Positions 7,233 to 16,062 are shown, counted from the first letter of the stretch. The stretch is DNA of 64,000 nucleotides from Cellvibrio sp. KY-GH-1 (GCF_008806975.1 NZ_CP031728.1:3493501-3557500); one strand, 5' to 3'. The notes: generated from the letters alone by a model not told the origin. Numbers and translations are program-made.

Positions 7233-8546
7233 TTAGATAAACATATCCAGCACCAAAACACCGATCAGCCCAGCGACACCAATAATTGTTTCCATTAGCG
7301 ACCAGGATTTAAAGGTGTCTTTCAAACTTAAATTGAAATATTCCTTGTACATCCAGAAGCCGGAGTCGTTAACGTGTGAACACATCAGACTGCCTGCACC
7401 GATGGCGAGCACCATTAAGTTGGGATCAGCGCCGGTCAGTGGAATGATGGGCGCAACAATACCTGCCGCTGTTAAACCTGCAACAGTAGCAGAACCCAGC
7501 GCGATGCGAATGACAGTTGCTATTAACCAGGCGAGGATGAGTGGATTGATATCAATATTTTCCAATGAGTGCGCGAGCTGATCGCTAACGCCACTCACCA
7601 CCATTACTTGTTTCAGTGCGCCGGCACCGGCAACGATTAATAAAATTACGGCGATATCTTTAATTGCATCGCCATAAATCGCCATGACTTTGCTAATACT
7701 CATGCCCTGCTTTACTCCCAGGGTATAAGTAGCAATTGCCAAAGCCACCATTAATACCAGCATGGAATTGCTAATAAATTTAGTGATAGGTGCTTGCGCT
7801 ATGGGCGCTGGCATGGCGTAAACCGCAATGCTGCTTAACGCGATTAATAACACTGGCAACAATGCCGTGATAAAACTGTTTGCGATGCCGGGCAATTTTT
7901 CTGCAGGCAAATCGGTCGGTTTGAAGGTAGCGAGTGGCACACTGTGAATGCTTTTCAGCGTCGAGGAAAAAATGGGACCGGCGAGTATCATCGTCGGTAT
8001 GGCGACCAAAAAGCCATAGAACAAGGTAGTCCCCATATCCGCGCCGAATTGTGGAATCAACGCAACTGGCGATGGATGTGGCGGTAGAAAACCGTGGGTT
8101 ACCGACAGCGGCGCTAACAGTGCAATACCCAAATAAACCGCCGGTAATTTGGTTTGGTGCATCACTGAAAACACCAGCGGCACCAGCAATACAAAGCCCA
8201 CGTTGTAAAACAATGGAATACCGACAATAAAACCGGTAAGCATGAGTGCCCAGGTAATGTAATTTTTCCCACACCAGCGCATTAAGCTGCTGCTGATTTG
8301 CTGCGCCGCACCCGATTCTGCCACCAGCTTTCCAAACATGGCGCCCAAGCACAAAATAATTGCCAGCGAGCCGAGCATTGCACCAATGCCCGCTTCGATA
8401 GTGCCGGGAATTTTATCCAGCGGAATTCCCAACATGACCGCCGCGCAAATGGAGGAAACCAAAAACGCCAGGAAGGGATTGAGTTTTACCCCAGTGATTA
8501 ATACCACCAGAATTAAAATTGCAATAACGACTGCAGCTATGGCCAT
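7233..8546 (-). CDS. GntP-family gluconate:H+ symporter
   Basis: 437 residues, almost entirely hydrophobic, with 12-14 membrane helices. Typical GntP/GntT sequences are visible: VTHGFLPPHPSPVAL near residue 155 and the C-terminal half GSLMCSHVNDSGFWMYKEYF, which is nearly diagnostic. It imports gluconate or a related sugar acid with protons across the inner membrane. No gluconate kinase or GntR regulator lies beside it, so the true substrate is open. The start is the ATG at 8546. It is followed by the IS-bearing cassette and preceded by an inverted-repeat element. Confidence 0.88.
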   Translation of the reverse strand: MAIAAVVIAILILVVLITGVKLNPFLAFLVSSICAAVMLGIPLDKIPGTIEAGIGAMLGSLAIILCLGAMFGKLVAESGAAQQISSSLMRWCGKNYITWALMLTGFIVGIPLFYNVGFVLLVPLVFSVMHQTKLPAVYLGIALLAPLSVTHGFLPPHPSPVALIPQFGADMGTTLFYGFLVAIPTMILAGPIFSSTLKSIHSVPLATFKPTDLPAEKLPGIANSFITALLPVLLIALSSIAVYAMPAPIAQAPITKFISNSMLVLMVALAIATYTLGVKQGMSISKVMAIYGDAIKDIAVILLIVAGAGALKQVMVVSGVSDQLAHSLENIDINPLILAWLIATVIRIALGSATVAGLTAAGIVAPIIPLTGADPNLMVLAIGAGSLMCSHVNDSGFWMYKEYFNLSLKDTFKSWSLMETIIGVAGLIGVLVLDMFI

Positions 8547-8600
8547 GACTAGTCCTATTTTTAATTATTGTTTAATTGATAGACCGAGTCTGATTTCTAT

Positions 8601-8680
8601 GGTCCCTTTACGACACGCCGTGAACCCATCCATGGGGGCTTGTCGTCGACGCCCCTGTCTCCGACAGTCGTAAAGGGACC
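8601..8680. repeat. 80-bp intergenic inverted-repeat element
   Basis: Perfect 14-base arms GGTCCCTTTACGAC (8601-8614) and GTCGTAAAGGGACC (8667-8680) enclose 52 bases that contain a second small palindrome (CCCATCCATGGG). It sits between dbpA and the permease gene, both on the minus strand. It resembles dispersed intergenic repeats of the bacterial palindromic type, and could also fold as a long RNA hairpin after dbpA. Only one copy is visible here. Confidence 0.7.
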
Positions 8681-8770
8681 AGAGACACCAGCCTCTCAAC
8701 ACTTCGAATAGAGTAAGGAAAACAATTATCAGGTTGTGAAATTTAACAGTATTTAACCGGCATCTATTAC

Positions 8771-10147
8771 TTAAAGTTTTCTCGCCCTAAATTTCCGCCC
8801 CTTCAATTTTCCATCTGACAATTGTTTCAAGGCAGCACGAGCAATACTGCTATCTACCGCTACGTAGGCCGCAAAATCAAACATATCAATTTTGCCGATT
8901 TTCTCAAATGGCAGGCCAGCGTCTTTGGTGAGCGCGCCGATAATATCCCCGGGGCGCAACTTATCTTTTTTACCACCATCAATATTGAGCGTAACCATGT
9001 TAGGCGAAGGTAATGATTTTTTATCACCGTGCGGCAAGGCTTCAAGATTAATGGATTGCCCCATATAATCTTCCAGTCGATTAATTTTATGCACTTCTTT
9101 TTGCACCACCAGATTCAACGCCAGACCGGATTCACCTGCGCGCCCGGTGCGACCAATGCGATGTACGTGCACTTCGCTGTCGCGCGCCAAGTCCACATTA
9201 ATTACCGCATCCAAACCTTTGATATCAATACCGCGCGCAGCTACATCCGTGGCAATTAATACGGAACAACTTTTATTGGAAAAACGCACCAGAACCTGGT
9301 CACGTTCTTTTTGCTCCATATCGCCGTGCAGCGCTAACGCACTAACACCTTCATCGCGCAGATAATTCAATAAATCATCACAACCCTGTTTGGTGTTGCA
9401 AAACGCAATAGAGCTTACGGGATGAAAGTGGGCTAATAACGTTAATACCGCCGGGTGAGTTTCATCGCTTTCGCGCAACTCATAAAAATGTTGTTCGATC
9501 TGCTGTTGATCGTGAATGGTTTCCACCTCAATCATTTGCGGATTTTTTTGGCAGCGCGCGCTGATTTTTTTAATGTTGTCGGGATAGGTGGCGGAAAACA
9601 ATAAGGTCTGGCGATTTTCATTACAGGCAGCCAGCACTGTATCTATGTCATCCGCAAAACCCATATCGAGCATACGATCAGCTTCATCCAATACCAATTG
9701 ATTAATGGTACCCAATTGCAACGTGCCTTTGCGAATGTGATCCACAATACGGCCGGGCGTACCCACCACAATATGCGCACCGCGCTCCAGTGACCCAATT
9801 TGCGGACCAATCGACACACCGCCGCAGAGCGTGAGAATTTTTACATTGTGCGTGAGGCGCGCCAGGCGACGCAATTCTTTCGCCACTTGATCGGCCAATT
9901 CACGCGTGGGGCACAGCACCAATGCCTGCACACCAAAAAAACGCACATTTAATTTTTCCAATAGCGCAATACCGAACGCCGCCGTTTTTCCGCTGCCAGT
10001 TTTTGCCTGGGCAATAATATCCTCACCGCGCAAAATTTGCGGCAAGCTTTCTGCTTGAATCTGCGTCATCTCCTTGTAGTCAAGCGAATCCAGATTGGCG
10101 AGCATGGCTTCGCTCAGCGGCAGTGATGAAAATGAAGAAGCAGACAT
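8771..10147 (-). CDS. dbpA: ATP-dependent RNA helicase DbpA
   Basis: DEAD-box helicase that acts on 23S rRNA helix 92 during 50S assembly. In order: Q motif (MTQIQAESLP), motif I AKTGSGKT, Ia PTRELA, II DEAD in VLDEADRMLDMG, III SAT, V ATDVAARGID, VI HRIGRTGR. The C-terminal about 75 residues (MVTLNIDGGKKDKLRPGDI, then GKIDMFDFAAYVAV) form the DbpA-specific RNA-binding domain, which separates it from other DEAD proteins. The ATG at 10147 is preferred; the frame extends 4 codons upstream to a TTG. Confidence 0.95.
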   Translation of the reverse strand: MSASSFSSLPLSEAMLANLDSLDYKEMTQIQAESLPQILRGEDIIAQAKTGSGKTAAFGIALLEKLNVRFFGVQALVLCPTRELADQVAKELRRLARLTHNVKILTLCGGVSIGPQIGSLERGAHIVVGTPGRIVDHIRKGTLQLGTINQLVLDEADRMLDMGFADDIDTVLAACNENRQTLLFSATYPDNIKKISARCQKNPQMIEVETIHDQQQIEQHFYELRESDETHPAVLTLLAHFHPVSSIAFCNTKQGCDDLLNYLRDEGVSALALHGDMEQKERDQVLVRFSNKSCSVLIATDVAARGIDIKGLDAVINVDLARDSEVHVHRIGRTGRAGESGLALNLVVQKEVHKINRLEDYMGQSINLEALPHGDKKSLPSPNMVTLNIDGGKKDKLRPGDIIGALTKDAGLPFEKIGKIDMFDFAAYVAVDSSIARAALKQLSDGKLKGRKFRARKL

Positions 10148-10173
10148 AAATTCACTCAAATAAAATAGAAAAA

Positions 10174-10785
10174 TTAAATACGTTTAAGCAAACCGAGCGT
10201 TTTGATTAACGGCAGTGCTTCAAACATTCCGGATTCCTGCGCAAGCTTCCAGATTTCATAAGGCGGGCGGCCACCATCGGCAGGATTGGGAAATACATCA
10301 TGGATTGCCAGCCAACCACCGCGCATTACCTGGGGAGCCCAGCAACGATAATCATTGAGTGCTGCCTCCATACTGTGGCCGCCATCAATAAATACCAATG
10401 ACAAAGGTGTAGCCCAAAAACGCGACGCCAATACCGAAGGTGCGACAATAGGAACCACAGTTTCCTCGAGTTGCGCGCGCGCCAGGGTGTGGCGAAATTC
10501 GCGAAAGCTATCCAGTTTGCCAAAGGCTGCATCATAGAGTTCGGGATCGTGGTATTCCTCGCCCAATTGGTGCTCTTCTGAACCACGATGGTGATCTACC
10601 GCATACAACACTGATCCCGCCTTTTTACAGGCCGCACCCAGGTACACAGTGGATTTGCCGCAGTAACTGCCTATCTCCAGGCAGGGGCCAAGGTTCGCGC
10701 TCTGCAAGGCATATTCATACAGGGCGCGACCTTCCTCATCATCCAGAAAGCCTTTGACTGTCTCTATGGCAATTGGCAGCATCAT
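10174..10785 (-). CDS. Class I SAM-dependent methyltransferase
   Basis: About 203 residues. The glycine-rich SAM motif is CLEIGSYCGKSTVYLG (near residue 35), followed by LYAVDHH (strand 2 acid) and LVFIDGGHSMEAALNDY (motif of Methyltransf_24-type enzymes). The late GGWLAIHDVFP segment also fits. The substrate is unknown; O-methylation of a small molecule or a sugar is typical of relatives. ATG at 10785 is preferred, although a GTG lies 3 codons earlier at 10794. It ends 26 bases upstream of dbpA and could be its operon leader; it is divergent from the acyltransferase at 10835. Confidence 0.8.
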   Translation of the reverse strand: MMLPIAIETVKGFLDDEEGRALYEYALQSANLGPCLEIGSYCGKSTVYLGAACKKAGSVLYAVDHHRGSEEHQLGEEYHDPELYDAAFGKLDSFREFRHTLARAQLEETVVPIVAPSVLASRFWATPLSLVFIDGGHSMEAALNDYRCWAPQVMRGGWLAIHDVFPNPADGGRPPYEIWKLAQESGMFEALPLIKTLGLLKRI

Positions 10786-10834
10786 GTTTCTCACTCATAA
10801 TCGTAAACCGAATTCTAACAGACGCAGGACTGCC

Positions 10835-11557
10835 ATGCGCCGCAGTAATACGCCTTATCTGGTCAAAAAAATCTACAAAACCATTAACCAATGGTATATC
10901 ACCCGCTTTATCGCCCCGCAATTTGATAGCCTGGGCAGCATTCCTGAGATTGCGCACCCACGCAGCCTGGTAATTTTTGGTCGCAACATTCACTTGGGAA
11001 AATATGCGCAGATTATTTGCGCAAGCGATAATTGCGTGCGCTTTACCAGCTGGCCCAGCAAACAAAGCGATGCCGAAATTGTGCTGGGTGATTACTGTTT
11101 AGTTGCGCCCGGCGTGCGCATTTCTGCTGCGCAATCAATTCGAATTGGCGATAACTGTATGCTCGCCGCTAATGTCATTATTAGTGATAGTGACTGGCAC
11201 GGAATCTACAATCGCATTCGCCCCTTTCGCTGCACAAGGCCGGTGATTATTGAAAACAATGTGTGGCTGGGCGAGCGAGTGATTGTCACCAAAGGCGTCA
11301 CCATCGGCGAAAACTCCGTCATTGGTGCCGGGGCAATAGTTACCAAAAATATTCCCGCTAATTGTGTCGCCGCCGGCAACCCGGCGCGGGTGATTAAAAC
11401 CATTAACCCTAACCGACGCATGTTAAAACGCGAATTATTATTTAGCGATGCCGAGCATTATTTTTATAATCAGGATCAGCTTGATAAATATATGCTGGGC
11501 AATAACGGCTGGTGGAATTGGCTGCGTAGCTTATGGAAGCCCACGCAGCAAGATTAG
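10835..11557 (+). CDS. Hexapeptide-repeat acyltransferase
   Basis: About 240 residues with a left-handed beta-helix of hexapeptide repeats at roughly 90-195 (APGVRISAAQSIRIGDNCML, NNVWLGERVIVTKGVTIGEN, SVIGAGAIVTKNIP) ending in CVAAGNPARVIK, the standard end of maltose/galactoside O-acetyltransferase-like proteins. It probably transfers an acetyl or other acyl group to a sugar or lipopolysaccharide component. ATG at 10835 with GCAGGA upstream is preferred to two earlier in-frame ATGs that overlap the divergent methyltransferase. Acceptor unknown. Confidence 0.8.
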   Translation: MRRSNTPYLVKKIYKTINQWYITRFIAPQFDSLGSIPEIAHPRSLVIFGRNIHLGKYAQIICASDNCVRFTSWPSKQSDAEIVLGDYCLVAPGVRISAAQSIRIGDNCMLAANVIISDSDWHGIYNRIRPFRCTRPVIIENNVWLGERVIVTKGVTIGENSVIGAGAIVTKNIPANCVAAGNPARVIKTINPNRRMLKRELLFSDAEHYFYNQDQLDKYMLGNNGWWNWLRSLWKPTQQD

Positions 11558-11578
11558 TTGGCACACACGAGAATTGAA

Positions 11579-12427
11579 ATGCGCAATTTGATCGGTCCAA
11601 CACATTTGTACAGCCCGCCAATCGACAACCTCGCGCATTTGGGGTTTCGCAGTTTTTTGCCGCACCCTTATTTGCAAACCTGGGTACAACGTTATTGGAT
11701 CGCACGGCAACCACGCATTCCTGAACAGGGCTTTGTAGAAAAGCTTTATCCTGATGGCGGCACCAATATCAATTTTCGTTTTATTACCAATCAATTGCCT
11801 GAAGTAAGTTTCAACGCATTCCAAACACTGAGCACCATGAAATTCACCAGCAGTGTCGATTTAATGGGTATACGTTTTCATCCCGGCGGCGCCTTTCAAT
11901 TATTTGGTTTGGACATGCCCGGGTTAATGGGCAATGTGTACGACACTCAGGATCTGGATACCGATATCAACAATCAACAGCTACTGGATTTGCGCGATCA
12001 ATTAAATAGCGCAAACAACATCGCCGCACGCATTGGTTTGATTGACGATTGGCTACTGCAGCAGGCGGCACAATGCATGGCACAAGCAGGTCCAATACAA
12101 CAATTGTTGCCGCACTTACCAAGTGCAGATAATTCCATTGAGACCATGAGCGCGCAGGTAAATTTGAGCCGCCGTCAACTCGAGCGACGCTTCCAGCAAG
12201 AAGTTGGGTTGACGATGGTGTACGTCAAACAGTTGCAACAAATTAAAAAAGCACGCCAGTTAATTAGCGCCAATCCTGAGCGCCCATTGGTAGACGTCGC
12301 CCATGAAGCCGGCTTTTACGACCAGGCCCATTTCAATCGCCAATTCCAAAGGATTAACCAGCAAACACCAGGGCAATATCGCGACAAAAAGCGTGCGCAG
12401 AAAATTCCTCACAAGAAACCCAATTAA
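11579..12427 (+). CDS. AraC-family transcriptional regulator
   Basis: About 282 residues. The N-terminal part (YLQTWVQRYWIARQP, LYPDGGTNINF, SVDLMGIRFHPGGAFQLFG) is the DUF6597-type sensing domain. The C-terminal 100 residues carry two helix-turn-helices (VNLSRRQLERRFQQEVGLT and VDVAHEAGFYDQAHFNRQF) typical of AraC regulators. A TTG at 11558 is possible; the ATG at 11579 is preferred. It precedes an AhpD-like gene by 95 bases, which is its most likely target. The inducer is unknown. Confidence 0.88.
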   Translation: MRNLIGPTHLYSPPIDNLAHLGFRSFLPHPYLQTWVQRYWIARQPRIPEQGFVEKLYPDGGTNINFRFITNQLPEVSFNAFQTLSTMKFTSSVDLMGIRFHPGGAFQLFGLDMPGLMGNVYDTQDLDTDINNQQLLDLRDQLNSANNIAARIGLIDDWLLQQAAQCMAQAGPIQQLLPHLPSADNSIETMSAQVNLSRRQLERRFQQEVGLTMVYVKQLQQIKKARQLISANPERPLVDVAHEAGFYDQAHFNRQFQRINQQTPGQYRDKKRAQKIPHKKPN

Positions 12428-12522
12428 CGAACCACTCATCCCGGTAAGATGTCGCAAATATACAATCCAGATTAAAATCCGTCCGACACAATGACTCCCA
12501 CACCCTAACCAAGGAGTCTATT

Positions 12523-12975
12523 ATGAAAGAACGTATTGCCTACCAAACCACCTACCAACTACAACCCGCGCTGGCTAATTCACTAATTGATCTGGGTGAA
12601 GCCGCCGCACAGAAAATCGACGTATCTCTGGTGCATTTGGTAAAACTGCGTGTATCGCAAATCAACGGTTGCGCATTCTGCCTGCACATGCATGTCAACG
12701 CCGCACGTAAAGATGGCGAAAAACAAAGCCGTTTGGATGTATTGCCAGCGTGGAAAGAGGTTCCTGTTTTTTCTGCACGCGAGCGCGCGGCGTTGGCTTG
12801 GTCAGAAAAACTGACGTTGCTTGCCAACAAGGAGGTGCACGATGAGGATTATCTGGCAGTACGCGAACAATTTTCAGAAGAAGAAATTGTCAATCTGACA
12901 GCAATTATAGTTGCTATTAATGCATGGAACCGAATCGCTGTTGGCTTCCACTTCTTGCCCGTTATCAAGGATTAA
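12523..12975 (+). CDS. AhpD-like carboxymuconolactone decarboxylase-family protein
   Basis: 150 residues. The active-site pattern CAFCLHMHVNAARKDGE (CxxC followed by His, near residues 47-57) is that of alkylhydroperoxidase-like CMD-domain proteins, which reduce peroxides through the cysteine pair. A good ribosome-binding site (AAGGAG) precedes the ATG. It follows the AraC regulator gene; a regulator plus AhpD-like pair is common and suggests inducible antioxidant or detoxifying action. The substrate cannot be read from the sequence. Confidence 0.88.
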   Translation: MKERIAYQTTYQLQPALANSLIDLGEAAAQKIDVSLVHLVKLRVSQINGCAFCLHMHVNAARKDGEKQSRLDVLPAWKEVPVFSARERAALAWSEKLTLLANKEVHDEDYLAVREQFSEEEIVNLTAIIVAINAWNRIAVGFHFLPVIKD

Positions 12976-13024
12976 AAAGCCGCCCATAACCGGATAAATA
13001 GTAATGCCGGTTATGCGCACCCTT

Positions 13025-13444
13025 TCAGTTTTGCCTATTATCAGTGACGCGGTTCACAGTACCAATTCCGATTGCAACCAGAATTTCTTCTTCCGCATGG
13101 CGGGAAAAAACCTGGCACTCACAAACAACCTGCCGCGACCCTACATGAATAGATTTTGCTCTGGCAACAATTTTTTCACCTACGGCAGGGCGCAAATAAT
13201 TTATTTTTAGTTCGGATGTCACACAGTCGCGAATTTCCGAGGCAGCTGCATAAGCCAAGCCGACATCAATCATATAACTGATTACACCACCATGGACTGC
13301 GCCGTAATTTTGTTTAAATTCATCCCTGACATCCAATGATAAAACAACATCTCCCTTTTCCGCTTTTTCAAATTTTGTTTCCATCAAACAACTGAATGGC
13401 TGCTGCGACAAACTCCACCTTCCCAACTCCAACAGATCGCTCAT
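13025..13444 (-). CDS. PaaI-type hotdog thioesterase
   Basis: 139 residues with a single hotdog fold. The signature YGAVHGGVISYMIDVGLAYAA (residues about 48-68) contains the HGG turn of PaaI-like acyl-CoA thioesterases; the C-terminal strand region KINYLRPAVGEKIVARA also fits. It hydrolyses acyl- or aryl-CoA thioesters in the cytoplasm; the substrate is not known. It is convergent with the AhpD-like gene and divergent from the BFD-like gene. Confidence 0.85.
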   Translation of the reverse strand: MSDLLELGRWSLSQQPFSCLMETKFEKAEKGDVVLSLDVRDEFKQNYGAVHGGVISYMIDVGLAYAAASEIRDCVTSELKINYLRPAVGEKIVARAKSIHVGSRQVVCECQVFSRHAEEEILVAIGIGTVNRVTDNRQN

Positions 13445-13503
13445 ATCGCCTTACTTCCTTTAATTAATAAACAAACGTTACGTAGACAAATTATGCAACA
13501 CTA

Positions 13504-13530
13504 TTTATGATAAAGAAACCTTTATGATAA
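13504..13530 (+). promoter_or_regulatory. Direct repeat upstream of the BFD-like gene
   Basis: TTTATGATAA occurs at 13504-13513 and again at 13521-13530, a 17-base period. The second copy ends 24 bases before the BFD-like start codon. AT-rich GATAA-type half-sites next to an iron-sulfur/diiron pair suggest an iron- or redox-responsive operator. The match to a canonical Fur box is poor, so this is a suggestion only. Confidence 0.35.
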
Positions 13531-13554
13531 GTGCATAAAGACAGGGAGAACGTT

Positions 13555-13740
13555 ATGTACTGTTTATGCTCCAACAAATCTTTCGATGAAATCATCGCAA
13601 ACCAATCGCAGGAACGTCTGCCGCTCAATGAATTCTTCCAAACATTTACCAACTGCACCACAACAGGTTGCGGCTCTTGTGTGGAGCTATTGACCGCTGA
13701 ACTGGCCGACAACGATCTGTTAATCCACAACGCTGACTAA
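13555..13740 (+). CDS. BFD-like [2Fe-2S] protein
   Basis: 61 residues from the ATG at 13555 (AGGGAG upstream). Four cysteines in the BFD pattern are present: C-L-C at residues 3-5 and TTGCGSC near 40-45, with the helix-forming SFDEIIANQS between. BFD-type ferredoxins deliver electrons, classically to bacterioferritin to release iron. It ends 11 bases before a ferritin-like diiron gene, so the two are very likely co-transcribed and may be redox partners. Confidence 0.85.
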   Translation: MYCLCSNKSFDEIIANQSQERLPLNEFFQTFTNCTTTGCGSCVELLTAELADNDLLIHNAD

Positions 13741-13751
13741 AAGAGGGACCT

Positions 13752-14618
13752 ATGCTTTTCTCAAAAATATTCATTGATATGGAAAATGCCCGCTGGAATC
13801 TTTCCAAAGATATTCCCTGGGATAAATTCAATGCAGACAGGCTGAGTGATCGTCAATTGCACGGAATCAAGATGAATGCATTATTGGAGTGGGCTGCCGT
13901 ACCTGCTGTCGAAATGTTTTTACGGGACAACCCGAACGATCCGGATTTCGCTGCGTTTATTTCAATATGGTTTTTTGAGGAACAAAAACACAGTCTTGTA
14001 TTATTGGAATACCTGCGCCGCTTCGCTCCTGACTTTGTACCCACCACAGAGGAACTTAACGAAGTCAATTTTGAATTTGATCGCGCCTCACCATTGGAAT
14101 CCCTTGCACTGCATTTCTGCGGTGAGACGCGCTTGAACCAATGGTATCGATGTGCCCACGAATACCATGATGAACCGGTGATAAAACATATCTATACAAC
14201 ACTGGCAACGGATGAAGCGCGCCACGCACGTGCCTATTTTCAATATATGCAACGCGCAATCCAAAAATATGGAGACACGGCGAAATTACATTTTGCAAAA
14301 ATTGGTGTATTGATGACGAATGCGCGCTTGAATCCGGCGTTACACCCTACCAATTTGCACGTCAACAAAGAGCTATATCCAAGGGATACAATCACCAGCC
14401 GCCTTCCAGATCCTGAGTGGCTCAGCCGTTGGCTGGACAATGAAATAAAATTTGATATTGAATGGGAGAATAAAGTTGAGCAGGGAATTCTCGGAAATCT
14501 GTCTGCTTTACTCTCCCAAAAATTTGAATCCTCTGCCGATTTGCGACAGTATAGAAAAAAATTGGAGATAGTTAGCAGTAATTCAGCCAGGAAAGAAATA
14601 GAAACTTGCCCTGCATAA
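13752..14618 (+). CDS. Ferritin-like diiron protein (acyl-ACP desaturase-like)
   Basis: 288 residues, mostly helical. Diiron ligand motifs EEQKH (near residue 77) and DEARH (near 157) are the paired ExxH motifs of the ferritin-like superfamily, with further helix acids in between (CGETRLNQWY). Length and motif spacing are closer to acyl-ACP desaturases or diiron oxygenases than to bacterioferritin (about 158 residues). It should bind two irons and activate oxygen; the substrate is unknown. It lies directly after a BFD-like [2Fe-2S] gene, which could supply electrons. Confidence 0.75.
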   Translation: MLFSKIFIDMENARWNLSKDIPWDKFNADRLSDRQLHGIKMNALLEWAAVPAVEMFLRDNPNDPDFAAFISIWFFEEQKHSLVLLEYLRRFAPDFVPTTEELNEVNFEFDRASPLESLALHFCGETRLNQWYRCAHEYHDEPVIKHIYTTLATDEARHARAYFQYMQRAIQKYGDTAKLHFAKIGVLMTNARLNPALHPTNLHVNKELYPRDTITSRLPDPEWLSRWLDNEIKFDIEWENKVEQGILGNLSALLSQKFESSADLRQYRKKLEIVSSNSARKEIETCPA

Positions 14619-14630
14619 AACAATGGCTCG

Positions 14631-15188
14631 CTAAAGATCTACTGCTATTCGGAGCAACGCAGCAACAGAAGGGCCATCCGTAATCTCTCCGCGTTTCACC
14701 ATCGCAATGGCTTCTTCAAGCGGAACTTTACTATATTCAATATCTTCCGTTGCTTCCAATTGCTGCTGTCCTGCATATAAGTCACGGGCAATGAAAATAA
14801 TACAGACCTCATCCGTAACTGAATTGGATAAATGCACGGTCATTAATTCTTGCCAGCTATTTGCTTGCAATCCAACTTCTTCTTCCAATTCCCGCTTGGC
14901 CGCATTTAATGGAATTTCACCGTGCGGGCAACCGCCTTCCGGAATTTCCCAAGTGTATTGATTGAGCGTATAGCGACTTTGTTTTACCAGCCAAGTATTG
15001 CCATCATTATCAATGGGCACAACACCAATCGCGGTATTTTTAAAATGCACCACGCCATAGATACCATCTGTACCTTTGGGTGTAATGACTTCTTCGTGGG
15101 ACACTTTTATCCAGGGATTTTCATAAACGGTGTTAGCGGTTTTGGTTTTCCAACCGCCGGGTTTTTCGGCCAGGTATTTTTCGCTCAT
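14631..15188 (-). CDS. Nudix hydrolase (ADP-ribose pyrophosphatase type)
   Basis: 185 residues. The Nudix box GGCPHGEIPLNAAKREL then EEEVG lies at about 85-107. The downstream region (VHLSNSVTDEVCIIFIARDL) resembles ADP-ribose or sugar-nucleotide pyrophosphatases. The cytoplasmic enzyme hydrolyses a nucleoside-diphosphate-linked substrate. It is the last gene of the 15974-14631 minus-strand group and is convergent with the diiron gene. Confidence 0.88.
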   Translation of the reverse strand: MSEKYLAEKPGGWKTKTANTVYENPWIKVSHEEVITPKGTDGIYGVVHFKNTAIGVVPIDNDGNTWLVKQSRYTLNQYTWEIPEGGCPHGEIPLNAAKRELEEEVGLQANSWQELMTVHLSNSVTDEVCIIFIARDLYAGQQQLEATEDIEYSKVPLEEAIAMVKRGEITDGPSVAALLRIAVDL

Positions 15189-15239
15189 AGTTAATTCTCA
15201 ATGCTTTATTTCAACACAATATGAATCAGTGTTCGCGCA

Positions 15240-15644
15240 TCAATAATTGCTTTTCAACATCCAGGCACGCGGGTTGTGCGTGAAACCCAATTTGGGGTAA
15301 TAGTCGTTCGCTTGCGGGGCGGAGAGCAATACCAGCATACAATCCGGTGCGGCTTGCGCCTGGGTTAAATCAATTAATTGTTTGCCAATGCCTTGTTGTT
15401 GATAATTTTCATGCACTACCAAATCGGCAAGATAAGTGACATACACTAAATCGCTTAATGCGCGCGCAATACCTACCAGCTTTTCCTTATCCCACGCAGT
15501 GATAACAATATTGGCATTAGCAATCATGCCCTGAAACACGTCGGGTTTATCGACAGGGCGACGCGCCCCCAGCGTAGACGATTTATATAATGCTATTACC
15601 TGATCAACGTCGAGCGCTGCATCGGTGCGGTATTCAATCGTCAT
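15240..15644 (-). CDS. GNAT-family N-acetyltransferase
   Basis: 134 residues. The acetyl-CoA-binding motif A is LVVHENYQQQGIGKQLIDL (Q-x-x-G-I-G, near residues 74-92), followed by MLVLLSAPQANDYYPKLGF, the usual end of the domain. The acceptor is unknown. It lies 12 bases after the DUF3301 gene and about 50 bases before the Nudix gene, consistent with one transcription unit. Confidence 0.87.
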   Translation of the reverse strand: MTIEYRTDAALDVDQVIALYKSSTLGARRPVDKPDVFQGMIANANIVITAWDKEKLVGIARALSDLVYVTYLADLVVHENYQQQGIGKQLIDLTQAQAAPDCMLVLLSAPQANDYYPKLGFTHNPRAWMLKSNY

Positions 15645-15656
15645 AATAGAAACTCT

Positions 15657-15974
15657 TCAGTGCAGGCGATGCGGGTCAAGCTCGACATGAGTAATGCTTG
15701 GGCCAAGCATGATAACGCGACCGAAGTAACGATCAGATCCGCTGACTGTAAATTCAAAATAAAAGGCGCGCCACAGCGACAGCACACCACGATCATTGCG
15801 CTTGAACCAGATGCGCCGCAAATACACAGTTTCATCGAGCAATTGCACATCCATTTCCGCACAGCGCCGCTGCGCCGCAACAAATGCGCGCTCTTTTACG
15901 CGCAGCGCACCCCGCCAGTAGTAAATAGTCAGAATGATCAGAGTCAGCCAGAGAATGGATTGCAAATCGAACAT
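15657..15974 (-). CDS. DUF3301 small membrane-anchored protein
   Basis: 105 residues from the ATG at 15974, chosen because DUF3301 proteins begin MxDLxSxLWL. One N-terminal membrane helix (residues 4-18), then a small soluble domain with conserved VQLLDETVYLRRIWFKR and WRAFYFEFTVSGSDRYFG. The frame extends 37 codons upstream without support. Function unknown for the family. It follows the cold-shock gene beyond a strong hairpin. Confidence 0.8.
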   Translation of the reverse strand: MFDLQSILWLTLIILTIYYWRGALRVKERAFVAAQRRCAEMDVQLLDETVYLRRIWFKRNDRGVLSLWRAFYFEFTVSGSDRYFGRVIMLGPSITHVELDPHRLH

Positions 15975-16062
15975 GAAGCAGAAGCCGTTGCGGATAATAA
16001 AAAGTGATCGCCTGATTAAACCAGCGAAATAAATAGTGCAGAAAATATGAAAGCCCAAAACA

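Noticed and set aside
7780..8352. 190-codon minus-strand frame
   Set aside because: Alternative frame within the gluconate-type permease gene; composition is not that of a protein family.
13504..13530. Canonical Fur box
   Set aside because: Only GATAA-like half-sites in direct repeat are present; the inverted 7-1-7 arrangement is not met, so it is reported only as a direct repeat.
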